Shown piece after piece: positions 39,001-51,000 of a stretch of DNA of 64,000 nucleotides. This stretch comes from Synaphobranchus kaupii. Its lineage: Eukaryota > Chordata > Actinopteri > Anguilliformes > Synaphobranchidae. The stretch spans positions 26,654,160-26,718,159 of the forward strand of contig CM056395.1 in NCBI GenBank assembly GCA_029718625.1. Reading direction: 5' to 3'. How positions within the stretch are numbered: the stretch's first letter is position 1; each line of letters begins with the position of its first letter. Both the position numbers and the translations under genes were made by a program. A model generated the notes under the pieces. The model ran no database searches and was not told where the DNA came from. It saw only the letters and a list, made by a program, of their open reading frames with translations.

Positions 39001-42000
39001 TGGAGGTACTCTTGTAGTTGGAGCAATTGTTGTAATTGCTGCAACAGTTCTAGTTTCTGCACTTGTTATGGTGGGAGATACAGTTGTAGTTCTTGGACGA
39101 TGTGTGGTGGTAAGAGATTCAGTTGTTGCAGGACTTTCAGTTGTCGTTGGAGCATTTGTTTGGCTTGGAGCTGCACTTGTAGTTGGCCGTATTGTTGTAA
39201 TTGCTGCAGCAGTTGTTGTTCCCACATTTGTAGTGGTGGGAGATACAGTTGTAGTTCTTGGATGTTGTGTGGTGGTTAGCGATTCAGTTGTTGCAGGACT
39301 TTCAGTTGTGGTTGGAATATTTGTTGTGGTGTGAGCTGCACTTGTAGTTGGATGAATTGTTGTGGTTGGTGCTAGAGTTGTAGTTTTTGCTGCTGTTGTA
39401 GTGTGAGGTACAGTTGTAGTTGCTTGGCGTTGTGTGGTGGTTAGAGATTCAGTTGTTGCCGGTCTTTCAGTTGTGGTTGGAACATTTGATGTGGTGTGAG
39501 CTGCACTTGTAGTTGGCGGTATTGTTGTAATTGCTGCAGCAGCTGTTGTTCCCACAGTTGTTGTGGTGGGAGATACAGTTGTAGTTCTTGGACGATGTGT
39601 GGTGGTTAGAGATTCAGTTGTTGCAGGACTTTCAGTTGTGGTTGGAATATTTGTTTGGGTTGGAGGTACACTTTTAGTTGGAGCAATTGTTGTAATTGCT
39701 GCAACAGTTGTAGTTTCTGCACTTGTTGTGGTGGGAGATACAGTTGTAGTTGCCTGGCGTTGTGTGGTGGTTAGAGATTCAGTTGTTGCAGGCCTTTCAG
39801 TTGTGGTTGGAATATTTGTTGTGGTGTGAGCTGCACTTGTAGTTGGATGAATTGTTGTGGTTGGTGCTAGAGTTGTAGTTTTTGCTGCTGTTGTAGTGTG
39901 AGGTACAGTTGTAGTTGCTTGGCGATGTGTGGTGGTAAGAGATTCAGTTGTTGCAGGACTTTCAGTTGTGGTGGGAACATTTGTTTGGCTTGGAGCTGCA
40001 CTTGTAGTTAGCGGTATTGTTGTAATTGCTGCAGCAGCTGTTGTTCCCACAGTTGTTGTGGTGGGAGATACAGTTGTAGTTCTTGGATGTTGTGTGGTGG
40101 TTAGCGATTCAGTTGTTGCAGGACTTTCAGTTGTGGTTGGAATATTTTTTGTGGTGTGAGCTGCACTTCTACTTGGAAGAATTGTTGTGGTTGGTTCTAC
40201 AGTTGTAGTTTTTGCTGCTGCTGTAGTGCGAGGTACAGTTGTAGTTGCTTGGCGTTGTGTGGTGGTTAGAGATTCAGTTGTTGCCGGTCTTTCAGTTGTG
40301 GTTGGAACATTTGATGTGGTGTGAGCTGCACTTGTGGTTGGCGGTATTGTTGTAATTGCTGCAGCAGCTGTTGTTCCCACAGTTGTTGTGGTGGGAGATA
40401 CAGTTGTAGTTGCCTGGCGTTGTGTGGTGGTTAGAGATTCAGTTGTTGCAGGCCTTTCAGTTGTGATTGGAATATTTGTTGTGGTGTGAGCTGCACTTCT
40501 ACTTGGAAGAATTGTTGTGGTTGGTTCTACAGTTGTAGTTTTTGCTGCTGCTGTAGTGCGAGGTACAGTTGTAGTTGCTTGGCGTTGTGTGGTGGTTAGA
40601 GATTCAGTTGTTGCCGGTCTTTCAGTTGTGGTTGGAACATTTGATGTGGTGTGAGCTGCACTTGTAGTTGGCAGTATTGTTGTAATTGCTGCAGCAGCTG
40701 TTGTTCCCACAGTTGTTGTGGTGGGAGATACAGTTGTAGTTCTTGGACGATGTGTGGTAGTTAGAGATTCAGTTGTTGCAGGACTTTCAGTTGTGGTTGG
40801 AATATTTGTTGTGGTGTGAGCTGCACTTGTACTTGGAAGAATTGTTGTGGTTGGTGCTAGAGTTGTAGTTTTTGCTGCTGTTGTAGTGTGAGGTACAGTT
40901 GTAGTTGCTTGGCGATGTGTGGTGGTAAGAGATTCAGTTGTTGCAGGACTTTCAGTTGTGGTTGGAACATTTGTTTGGCTTGGAGCTGCACTTGTAGTTG
41001 GCGGTATTGTTGTAATTGCTGCAGCAGCTGTTGTTCCCACAGTTGTTGTGGTGGGAGATACAGTTGTAGTTCTTGGACGATGTGTGGTGGTTAGAGATTC
41101 AGTTGTTGCAGGACTTTCAGTTGTGGTTGGAATATTTTTTTGGGTTGGAGGTACTCTTGTAGTTGGAGCAATTGTTGTAATTGCTGCAACAGTTCTAGTT
41201 TCTGCACTTGTTATGGTGGGAGATACAGTTGTAGTTCTTGGACGATGTGTGGTGGTAAGAGATTCAGTTGTTGCAGGACTTTCAGTTGTCGTTGGAGCAT
41301 TTGTTTGGCTTGGAGCTGCACTTGTAGTTGGCCGTATTGTTGTAATTGCTGCAGCAGTTGTTGTTCCCACATTTGTAGTGGTGGGAGATACAGTTGTAGT
41401 TCTTGGATGTTGTGTGGTGGTTAGCGATTCAGTTGTTGCAGGACTTTCAGTTGTGGTTGGAATATTTGTTGTGGTGTGAGCTGCACTTGTAGTTGGATGA
41501 ATTGTTGTGGTTGGTGCTAGAGTTGTAGTTTTTGCTGCTGTTGTAGTGTGAGGTACAGTTGTAGTTGCTTGGCGTTGTGTGGTGGTTAGAGATTCAGTTG
41601 TTGCCGGTCTTTCAGTTGTGGTTGGAACATTTGATGTGGTGTGAGCTGCACTTGTAGTTGGCGGTATTGTTGTAATTGCTGCAGCAGCTGTTGTTCCCAC
41701 AGTTGTTGTGGTGGGAGATACAGTTGTAGTTCTTGGACGATGTGTGGTGGTTAGAGATTCAGTTGTTGCAGGACTTTCAGTTGTGGTTGGAATATTTGTT
41801 TGGGTTGGAGGTACACTTTTAGTTGGAGCAATTGTTGTAATTGCTGCAACAGTTGTAGTTTCTGCACTTGTTGTGGTGGGAGATACAGTTGTAGTTGCCT
41901 GGCGTTGTGTGGTGGTTAGAGATTCAGTTGTTGCAGGCCTTTCAGTTGTGGTTGGAATATTTGTTGTGGTGTGAGCTGCACTTGTAGTTGGATGAATTGT

Positions 42001-45000
42001 TGTGGTTGGTGCTAGAGTTGTAGTTTTTGCTGCTGTTGTAGTGTGAGGTACAGTTGTAGTTGCTTGGCGATGTGTGGTGGTAAGAGATTCAGTTGTTGCA
42101 GGACTTTCAGTTGTGGTGGGAACATTTGTTTGGCTTGGAGCTGCACTTGTAGTTAGCGGTATTGTTGTAATTGCTGCAGCAGCTGTTGTTCCCACAGTTG
42201 TTGTGGTGGGAGATACAGTTGTAGTTCTTGGATGTTGTGTGGTGGTTAGCGATTCAGTTGTTGCAGGACTTTCAGTTGTGGTTGGAATATTTTTTGTGGT
42301 GTGAGCTGCACTTCTACTTGGAAGAATTGTTGTGGTTGGTTCTACAGTTGTAGTTTTTGCTGCTGCTGTAGTGCGAGGTACAGTTGTAGTTGCTTGGCGT
42401 TGTGTGGTGGTTAGAGATTCAGTTGTTGCCGGTCTTTCAGTTGTGGTTGGAACATTTGATGTGGTGTGAGCTGCACTTGTGGTTGGCGGTATTGTTGTAA
42501 TTGCTGCAGCAGCTGTTGTTCCCACAGTTGTTGTGGTGGGAGATACAGTTGTAGTTGCCTGGCGTTGTGTGGTGGTTAGAGATTCAGTTGTTGCAGGCCT
42601 TTCAGTTGTGATTGGAATATTTGTTGTGGTGTGAGCTGCAATTGTAGTTGGATGAATTGTTGTGGTTGGTGCTAGAATTGTAGTTTTTGCTGCTGTTGTA
42701 ATGTGAGGTACAGGTGTAGTTACTTGGCGATGTGTGGTAGTAACAGATTCAGTTGTTGCAGGACTTTCAGTTGTGGTTGGAACATTTGTTTGGCTTTGAG
42801 CTGCACTTGTAGTTGGCGGTATTTTTGTAATTGCTGCAGCAGCTGTTGTTCCCACAGTTGTTGTGGTGGGAGATACAGTTGTAGTTCTTGGACGATGTGT
42901 GGTGGTTAGAGATTCAGTTGTTGCAGGACTTTCAGTTGTGGTTGGAATATTTGTTTGGGTTGGAGGTACACTTTTAGTTGGAGCAATTGTTGTAATTGCT
43001 GCAACAGTTGTAGTTTCTGCACTTGTTGTGGTGGGAGATACAGTTGTAGTTCTTGGATGTTGTGTGGTGGTTAGCGATTCAGTTGTTGCAGGACTTTCAG
43101 TTGTGGTTGGAATATTTGTTGTGGTGTGAGCTGCACTTGTAGTTGGATGAATTGTTGTGGTTGGTGCTAGAGTTGTAGTTTTTGCTGCTGTTGTAGTGTG
43201 AGGTACAGTTGTAGTTGCTTGGCGTTGTGTGGTGGTTAGAGATTCAGTTGTTGCCGGTCTTTCAGTTGTGGTTGGAACATTTGATGTGGTGTGAGCTGCA
43301 CTTGTAGTTGGCGGTATTGTTGTAATTGCTGCAGCAGCTGTTGTTCCCACAGTTGTTGTGGTGGGAGATACAGTTGTAGTTCTTGGACGATGTGTGGTGG
43401 TTAGAGATTCAGTTGTTGCAGGACTTTCAGTTGTGGTCGGAATATTTGTTTGGGTTGGAGGTACACTTTTAGTTGGAGCAATTGTTGTAATTGCTGCAAC
43501 AGTTGTAGTTTCTGCACTTGTTGTGGTGGGAGATACAGTTGTAGTTGCCTGGCGTTGTGTGGTGGTTAGAGATTCAGTTCTTGCAGGCCTTTCAGTTGTG
43601 GTTGGAATATTTGTTGTGGTGTGAGCTGCACTTGTAGTTGGATGAATTGTTGTGGTTGGTGCTAGAGTTGTAGTTTTTGCTGCTGTTGTAGTGTGAGGTA
43701 CAGTTGTAGTTGCTTGGCGATGTGTGGTGGTAAGAGATTCAGTTGTTGCAGGACTTTCAGTTGTGGTGGGAACATTTGTTTGGCTTGGAGCTGCACTTGT
43801 AGTTAGCGGTATTGTTGTAATTGCTGCAGCAGCTGTTGTTCCCACAGTTGTTGTGGTGGGAGATACAGTTGTAGTTCTTGGATGTTGTGTGGTGGTTAGC
43901 GATTCAGTTGTTGCAGGACTTTCAGTTGTGGTTGGAATATTTTTTGTGGTGTGAGCTGCACTTCTACTTGGAAGAATTGTTGTGGTTGGTTCTACAGTTG
44001 TAGTTTTTGCTGCTGCTGTAGTGCGAGGTACAGTTGTAGTTGCTTTGCGTTGTGTGGTGGTTAGAGATTCAGTTGTTGCCGGTCTTTCAGTTGTGGTTGG
44101 AACATTTGATGTAGTGTGAGCTGCACTTGTGGTTGGCGGTATTGTTGTAATTGCTGCAGCAGCTGTTGTTCCCACAGTTGTTGTGGTGGGAGATACAGTT
44201 GTAGTTGCCTGGCGTTGTGTGGTGGTTAGAGATTCAGTTGTTGCAGGCCTTTCAGTTGTGATTGGAATATTTGTTGTGGTGTGAGCTGCACTTGTAGTTG
44301 GATGAATTGTTGTGGTTGGTGCTAGAATTGTAGTTTTTGCTGCTGTTGTAATGTGAGGTACAGGTGTAGTTACTTGGCGATGTGTGGTAGTAACAGATTC
44401 AGTTGTTGCAGGACTTTCAGTTGTGGTTGGAACATTTGTTTGGCTTTGAGCTGCACTTGTAGTTGGCGGTATTTTTGTAATTGCTGCAGCAGCTGTTGTT
44501 CCCACAGTTGTTGTTGTGGGAGATACAGTTGTAGTTCTTGGACGATGTGTGGTGGTTAGAGATTCAGTTGTTGCAGGACTTTCAGTTGTGGTTGGAATAT
44601 TTGTTTGGGTTGGAGGTACACTTTTAGTTGGAGCAATTGTTGTAATTGCTGCAACAGTTGTAGTTTCTGCACTTGTTGTGGTGGGAGATACAGTTGTAGT
44701 TCTTGGATGTTGTGTGGTGGTTAGCGATTCAGTTGTTGCAGGACTTTCAGTTGTGGTTGGAATATTTGTTGTGGTGTGAGCTGCACTTGTAGTTGGATGA
44801 ATTGTTGTGGTTGGTGCTAGAGTTGTAGTTTTTGCTGCTGTTGTAGTTTGAGGTACAGTTGTAGTTGCTTGGCGTTGTGTGGTGGTTAGAGATTCAGTTG
44901 TTGCCGGTCTTTCAGTTGTGGTTGGAACATTTGATGTGGTGTGAGCTGCACTTGTAGTTGGCGGTATTGTTGTAATTGCTGCAGCAGCTGTTGTTCCCAC

Positions 45001-48000
45001 AGTTGTTGTGGTGGGAGATACAGTTGTAGTTCTTGGACGATGTGTGGTGGTTAGAGATTCAGTTGTTGCAGGACTTTCAGTTGTGATTGGAATATTTGTT
45101 GTGGTGTGAGCTGCACTTGTAGTTGGATGAATTGTTGTGGTTGGTGCTAGAATTGTAGTTTTTGCTGCTGTTGTAATGTGAGGTACAGGTGTAGTTACTT
45201 GGCGATGTGTGGTAGTAACAGATTCAGTTGTTGCAGGACTTTCAGTTGTGGTTGGAACATTTGTTTGGCTTTGAGCTGCACTTGTAGTTGGCGGTATTTT
45301 TGTAATTGCTGCAGCAGCTGTTGTTCCCACAGTTGTTGTGGTGGGAGATACAGTTGTAGTTCTTGGACGATGTGTGGTGGTTAGAGATTCAGTTGTTGCA
45401 GGACTTTCAGTTGTGGTTGGAATATTTGTTTGGGTTGGAGGTACACTTGTAGTTGGAGCAATTGTTGTAATTGCAGCAACAGTTGTAGTTTCTGCACTTG
45501 TTGTGGTGGGAGATACAGTTGTAGTTGCCTGGCGTTGTGTGGTGGTTAGAGATTCAGTTGTTGCAGGCCTTTCAGTTGTGGTTGGAATATTTGTTGTGGT
45601 GTGAGCTGCACTTGTAGTTGGATGAATTGTTGTGGTTGGTGCTAGAGTTGTAGTTTTTGCTGCTGTTGTAGTGTGAGGTACAGTTGTAGTTGCTTGGCGA
45701 TGTGTGGTGGTAAGAGATTCAGTTGTTGCAGGACTTTCAGTTGTCGTTGGAGCATTTGTTTGGCTTGGAGCTGCACTTGTAGTTGGCCGTATTGTTGTAT
45801 TTGCTGCAGCAGTTGTTGTTCCCACATTTGTAGTGGTGGGAGATACAGTTGTAGTTCTTGGATGTTGTGTGGTGGTTAGCGATTCAGTTGTTGCAGGACT
45901 TTCAGTTGTGGTTGGAATATTTGTTGTGGTGTGAGCTGCACTTGTAGTTGGATGAATTGTTGTGGTTGGTGCTAGAGTTGTAGTTTTTGCTGCTGTTGTA
46001 GTGTGAGGTACAGTTGTATTTGCTTGGCGTTGTGTGGTGGTTAGAGATTCAGTTGTTGCCGGTCTTTCAGTTGTGGTTGGAACATTTGATGTGGTGTGAG
46101 CTGCACTTGTAGTTGGCGGTATTGTTGTAATTGCTGCAGCAGCTGTTGTTCCCACAGTTGTTTTGGTGGGAGATACAGTTGTAGTTCTTGGACGATGTGT
46201 GGTGGTTAGAGATTCAGTTGTTGCAGGACTTTCAGTTGTGGTTGGAATATTTGTTTGGGTTGGAGGTACACTTTTAGTTGGAGCAATTGTTGTAATTGCT
46301 GCAACAGTTGTAGTTTCTGCACTTGTTGTGGTGGGAGATACAGTTGTAGTTGCCTGGCGTTGTGTGGTGGTTAGAGATTCAGTTGTTGCAGGCCTTTCAG
46401 TTGTGGTTGGAATATTTGTTGTGGTGTGAGCTGCACTTGTAGTTGGATGAATTGTTGTGGTTGGTGCTAGAGTTGTAGTTTTTGCTGCTGTTGTAGTGTG
46501 AGGTACAGTTGTAGTTGCTTGGCGATGTGTGGTGGTAAGAGATTCAGTTGTTGCAGGACTTTCAGTTGTGGTGGGAACATTTGTTTGGCTTGGAGCTGCA
46601 CTTGTAGTTAGCGGTATTGTTGTAATTGCTGCAGCAGCTGTTGTTCCCACAGTTGTTGTGGTGGGAGATACAGTTGTAGTTCTTGGATGTTGTGTGGTGG
46701 TTAGCGATTCAGTTGTTGCAGGACTTTCAGTTGTGGTTGGAATATTTTTTGTGGTGTGAGCTGCACTTCTACTTGGAAGAATTGTTGTGGTTGGTTCTAC
46801 AGTTGTAGTTTTTGCTGCTGCTGTAGTGCGAGGTACAGTTGTAGTTGCTTGGCGTTGTGTGGTGGTTAGAGATTCAGTTGTTGCCGGTCTTTCAGTTGTG
46901 GTTGGAACATTTGATGTGGTGTGAGCTGCACTTGTGGTTGGCGGTATTGTTGTAATTGCTGCAGCAGCTGTTGTTCCCACAGTTGTTGTGGTGGGAGATA
47001 CAGTTGTAGTTGCCTGGCGTTGTGTGGTGGTTAGAGATTCAGTTGTTGCAGGCCTTTCAGTTGTGATTGGAATATTTGTTGTGGTGTGAGCTGCAATTGT
47101 AGTTGGATGAATTGTTGTGGTTGGTGCTAGAATTGTAGTTTTTGCTGCTGTTGTAATGTGAGGTACAGGTGTAGTTACTTGGCGATGTGTGGTAGTAACA
47201 GATTCAGTTGTTGCAGGACTTTCAGTTGTGGTTGGAACATTTGTTTGGCTTTGAGCTGCACTTGTAGTTGGCGGTATTTTTGTAATTGCTGCAGCAGCTG
47301 TTGTTCCCACAGTTGTTGTGGTGGGAGATACAGTTGTAGTTCTTGGACGATGTGTGGTGGTTAGAGATTCAGTTGTTGCAGGACTTTCAGTTGTGGTTGG
47401 AATATTTGTTTGGGTTGGAGGTACACTTTTAGTTGGAGCAATTGTTGTAATTGCTGCAACAGTTGTAGTTTCTGCACTTGTTGTGGTGGGAGATACAGTT
47501 GTAGTTCTTGGATGTTGTGTGGTGGTTAGCGATTCAGTTGTTGCAGGACTTTCAGTTGTGGTTGGAATATTTGTTGTGGTGTGAGCTGCACTTGTAGTTG
47601 GATGAATTGTTGTGGTTGGTGCTAGAGTTGTAGTTTTTGCTGCTGTTGTAGTGTGAGGTACAGTTGTAGTTGCTTGGCGTTGTGTGGTGGTTAGAGATTC
47701 AGTTGTTGCCGGTCTTTCAGTTGTGGTTGGAACATTTGATGTGGTGTGACCTGCACTTGTAGTTGGCGGTATTGTTGTAATTGCTGCAGCAGCTGTTGTT
47801 CCCACAGTTGTTGTGGTGGGAGATACAGTTGTAGTTCTTGGACGATGTGTGGTGGTTAGAGATTCAGTTGTTGCAGGACTTTCAGTTGTGGTCGGAATAT
47901 TTGTTTGGGTTGGAGGTACACTTTTAGTTGGAGCAATTGTTGTAATTGCTGCAACAGTAGTAGTTTCTGCACTTGTTGTGGTGGGAGATACAGTTGTAGT

Positions 48001-51000
48001 TGCCTGGCGTTGTGTGGTGGTTAAAGATTCAGTTCTTGCAGGCCTTTCAGTTGTGGTTGGAATATTTGTTGTGGTGTGAGCTGCACTTGTAGTTGGATGA
48101 ATTGTTGTGGTTGGTGCTAGAGTTGTAGTTTTTGCTGCTGTTGTAGTGTGAGGTACAGTTGTAGTTGCTTGGCGATGTGTGGTGGTAAGAGATTCAGTTG
48201 TTGCAGGACTTTCAGTTGTGGTGGGAACATTTGTTTGGCTTGGAGCTGCACTTGTAGTTAGCGGTATTGTTGTAATTGCTGCAGCAGCTGTTGTTCCCAC
48301 AGTTGTTGTGGTGGGAGATACAGTTGTAGTTCTTGGATGTTGTGTGGTGGTTAGCGATTCAGTTGTTGCAGGACTTTCAGTTGTGGTTGGAATATTTTTT
48401 GTGGTGTGAGCTGCACTTCTACTTGGAAGAATTGTTGTGGTTGGTTCTACAGTTGTAGTTTTTGCTGCTGCTGTAGTGCGAGGTACAGTTGTAGTTGCTT
48501 TGCGTTGTGTGGTGGTTAGAGATTCAGTTGTTGCCGGTCTTTCAGTTGTGGTTGGAACATTTGATGTAGTGTGAGCTGCACTTGTGGTTGGCGGTATTGT
48601 TGTAATTGCTGCAGCAGCTGTTGTTCCCACAGTTGTTGTGGTGGGAGATACAGTTGTAGTTGCCTGGCGTTGTGTGGTGGTTAGAGATTCAGTTGTTGCA
48701 GGCCTTTCAGTTGTGATTGGAATATTTGTTGTGGTGTGAGCTGCACTTGTAGTTGGATGAATTGTTGTGGTTGGTGCTAGAATTGTAGTTTTTGCTGCTG
48801 TTGTAATGTGAGGTACAGGTGTAGTTACTTGGCGATGTGTGGTAGTAACAGATTCAGTTGTTGCAGGACTTTCAGTTGTGGTTGGAACATTTGTTTGGCT
48901 TTGAGCTGCACTTGTAGTTGGCGGTATTTTTGTAATTGCTGCAGCAGCTGTTGTTCCCACAGTTGTTGTTGTGGGAGATACAGTTGTAGTTCTTGGACGA
49001 TGTGTGGTGGTTAGAGATTCAGTTGTTGCAGGACTTTCAGTTGTGGTTGGAATATTTGTTTGGGTTGGAGGTACACTTTTAGTTGGAGCAATTGTTGTAA
49101 TTGCTGCAACAGTTGTAGTTTCTGCACTTGTTGTGGTGGGAGATACAGTTGTAGTTCTTGGATGTTGTGTGGTGGTTAGCGATTCAGTTGTTGCAGGACT
49201 TTCAGTTGTGGTTGGAATATTTGTTGTGGTGTGAGCTGCACTTGTAGTTGGATGAATTGTTGTGGTTGGTGCTAGAGTTGTAGTTTTTGCTGCTGTTGTA
49301 GTTTGAGGTACAGTTGTAGTTGCTTGGCGTTGTGTGGTGGTTAGAGATTCAGTTGTTGCCGGTCTTTCAGTTGTGGTTGGAACATTTGATGTGGTGTGAG
49401 CTGCACTTGTAGTTGGCGGTATTGTTGTAATTGCTGCAGCAGCTGTTGTTCCCACAGTTGTTGTGGTGGGAGATACAGTTGTAGTTCTTGGACGATGTGT
49501 GGTGGTTAGAGATTCAGTTGTTGCAGGACTTTCAGTTGTGATTGGAATATTTGTTGTGGTGTGAGCTGCACTTGTAGTTGGATGAATTGTTGTGGTTGGT
49601 GCTAGAATTGTAGTTTTTGCTGCTGTTGTAATGTGAGGTACAGGTGTAGTTACTTGGCGATGTGTGGTAGTAACAGATTCAGTTGTTGCAGGACTTTCAG
49701 TTGTGGTTGGAACATTTGTTTGGCTTTGAGCTGCACTTGTAGTTGGCGGTATTTTTGTAATTGCTGCAGCAGCTGTTGTTCCCACAGTTGTTGTGGTGGG
49801 AGATACAGTTGTAGTTCTTGGACGATGTGTGGTGGTTAGAGATTCAGTTGTTGCAGGACTTTCAGTTGTGGTTGGAATATTTGTTTGGGTTGGAGGTACA
49901 CTTGTAGTTGGAGCAATTGTTGTAATTGCAGCAACAGTTGTAGTTTCTGCACTTGTTGTGGTGGGAGATACAGTTGTAGTTGCCTGGCGTTGTGTGGTGG
50001 TTAGAGATTCAGTTGTTGCAGGCCTTTCAGTTGTGGTTGGAATATTTGTTGTGGTGTGAGCTGCACTTGTAGTTGGATGAATTGTTGTGGTTGGTGCTAG
50101 AGTTGTAGTTTTTGCTGCTGTTGTAGTGTGAGGTACAGTTGTAGTTGCTTGGCGATGTGTGGTGGTAAGAGATTCAGTTGTTGCAGGACTTTCAGTTGTG
50201 GTGGGAACATTTGTTTGGCTTGGAGCTGCACTTGTAGTTAGCGGTATTGTTGTAATTGCTGCAGCAGCTGTTGTTCCCACAGTTGTTGTGGTGGGAGATA
50301 CAGTTGTAGTTCTTGGATGTTGTGTGGTGGTTAGCGATTCAGTTGTTGCAGGACTTTCAGTTGTGGTTGGAATATTTTTTGTGGTGTGAGCTGCACTTCT
50401 ACTTGGAAGAATTGTTGTGGTTGGTTCTACAGTTGTAGTTTTTGCTGCTGCTGTAGTGCGAGGTACAGTTGTAGTTGCTTGGCGTTGTGTGGTGGTTAGA
50501 GATTCAGTTGTTGCCGGTCTTTCAGTTGTGGTTGGAACATTTGATGTGGTGTGAGCTGCACTTGTGGTTGGCGGTATTGTTGTAATTGCTGCAGCAGCTG
50601 TTGTTCCCACAGTTGTTGTGGTGGGAGATACAGTTGTAGTTGCCTGCCGTTGTGTGGTGGTTAGAGATTCAGTTGTTGCAGGCCTTTCAGTTGTGATTGG
50701 AATATTTGTTGTGGTGTGAGCTGCAATTGTAGTTGGATGAATTGTTGTGGTTGGTGCTAGAATTGTAGTTTTTGCTGCTGTTGTAATGTGAGGTACAGGT
50801 GTAGTTACTTGGCGATGTGTGGTAGTAACAGATTCAGTTGTTGCAGGACTTTCAGTTGTGGTTGGAACATTTGTTTGGCTTTGAGCTGCACTTGTAGTTG
50901 GCGGTATTTTTGTAATTGCTGCAGCAGCTGTTGTTCCCACAGTTGTTGTGGTGGGAGATACAGTTGTAGTTCTTGGACGATGTGTGGTGGTTAGAGATTC

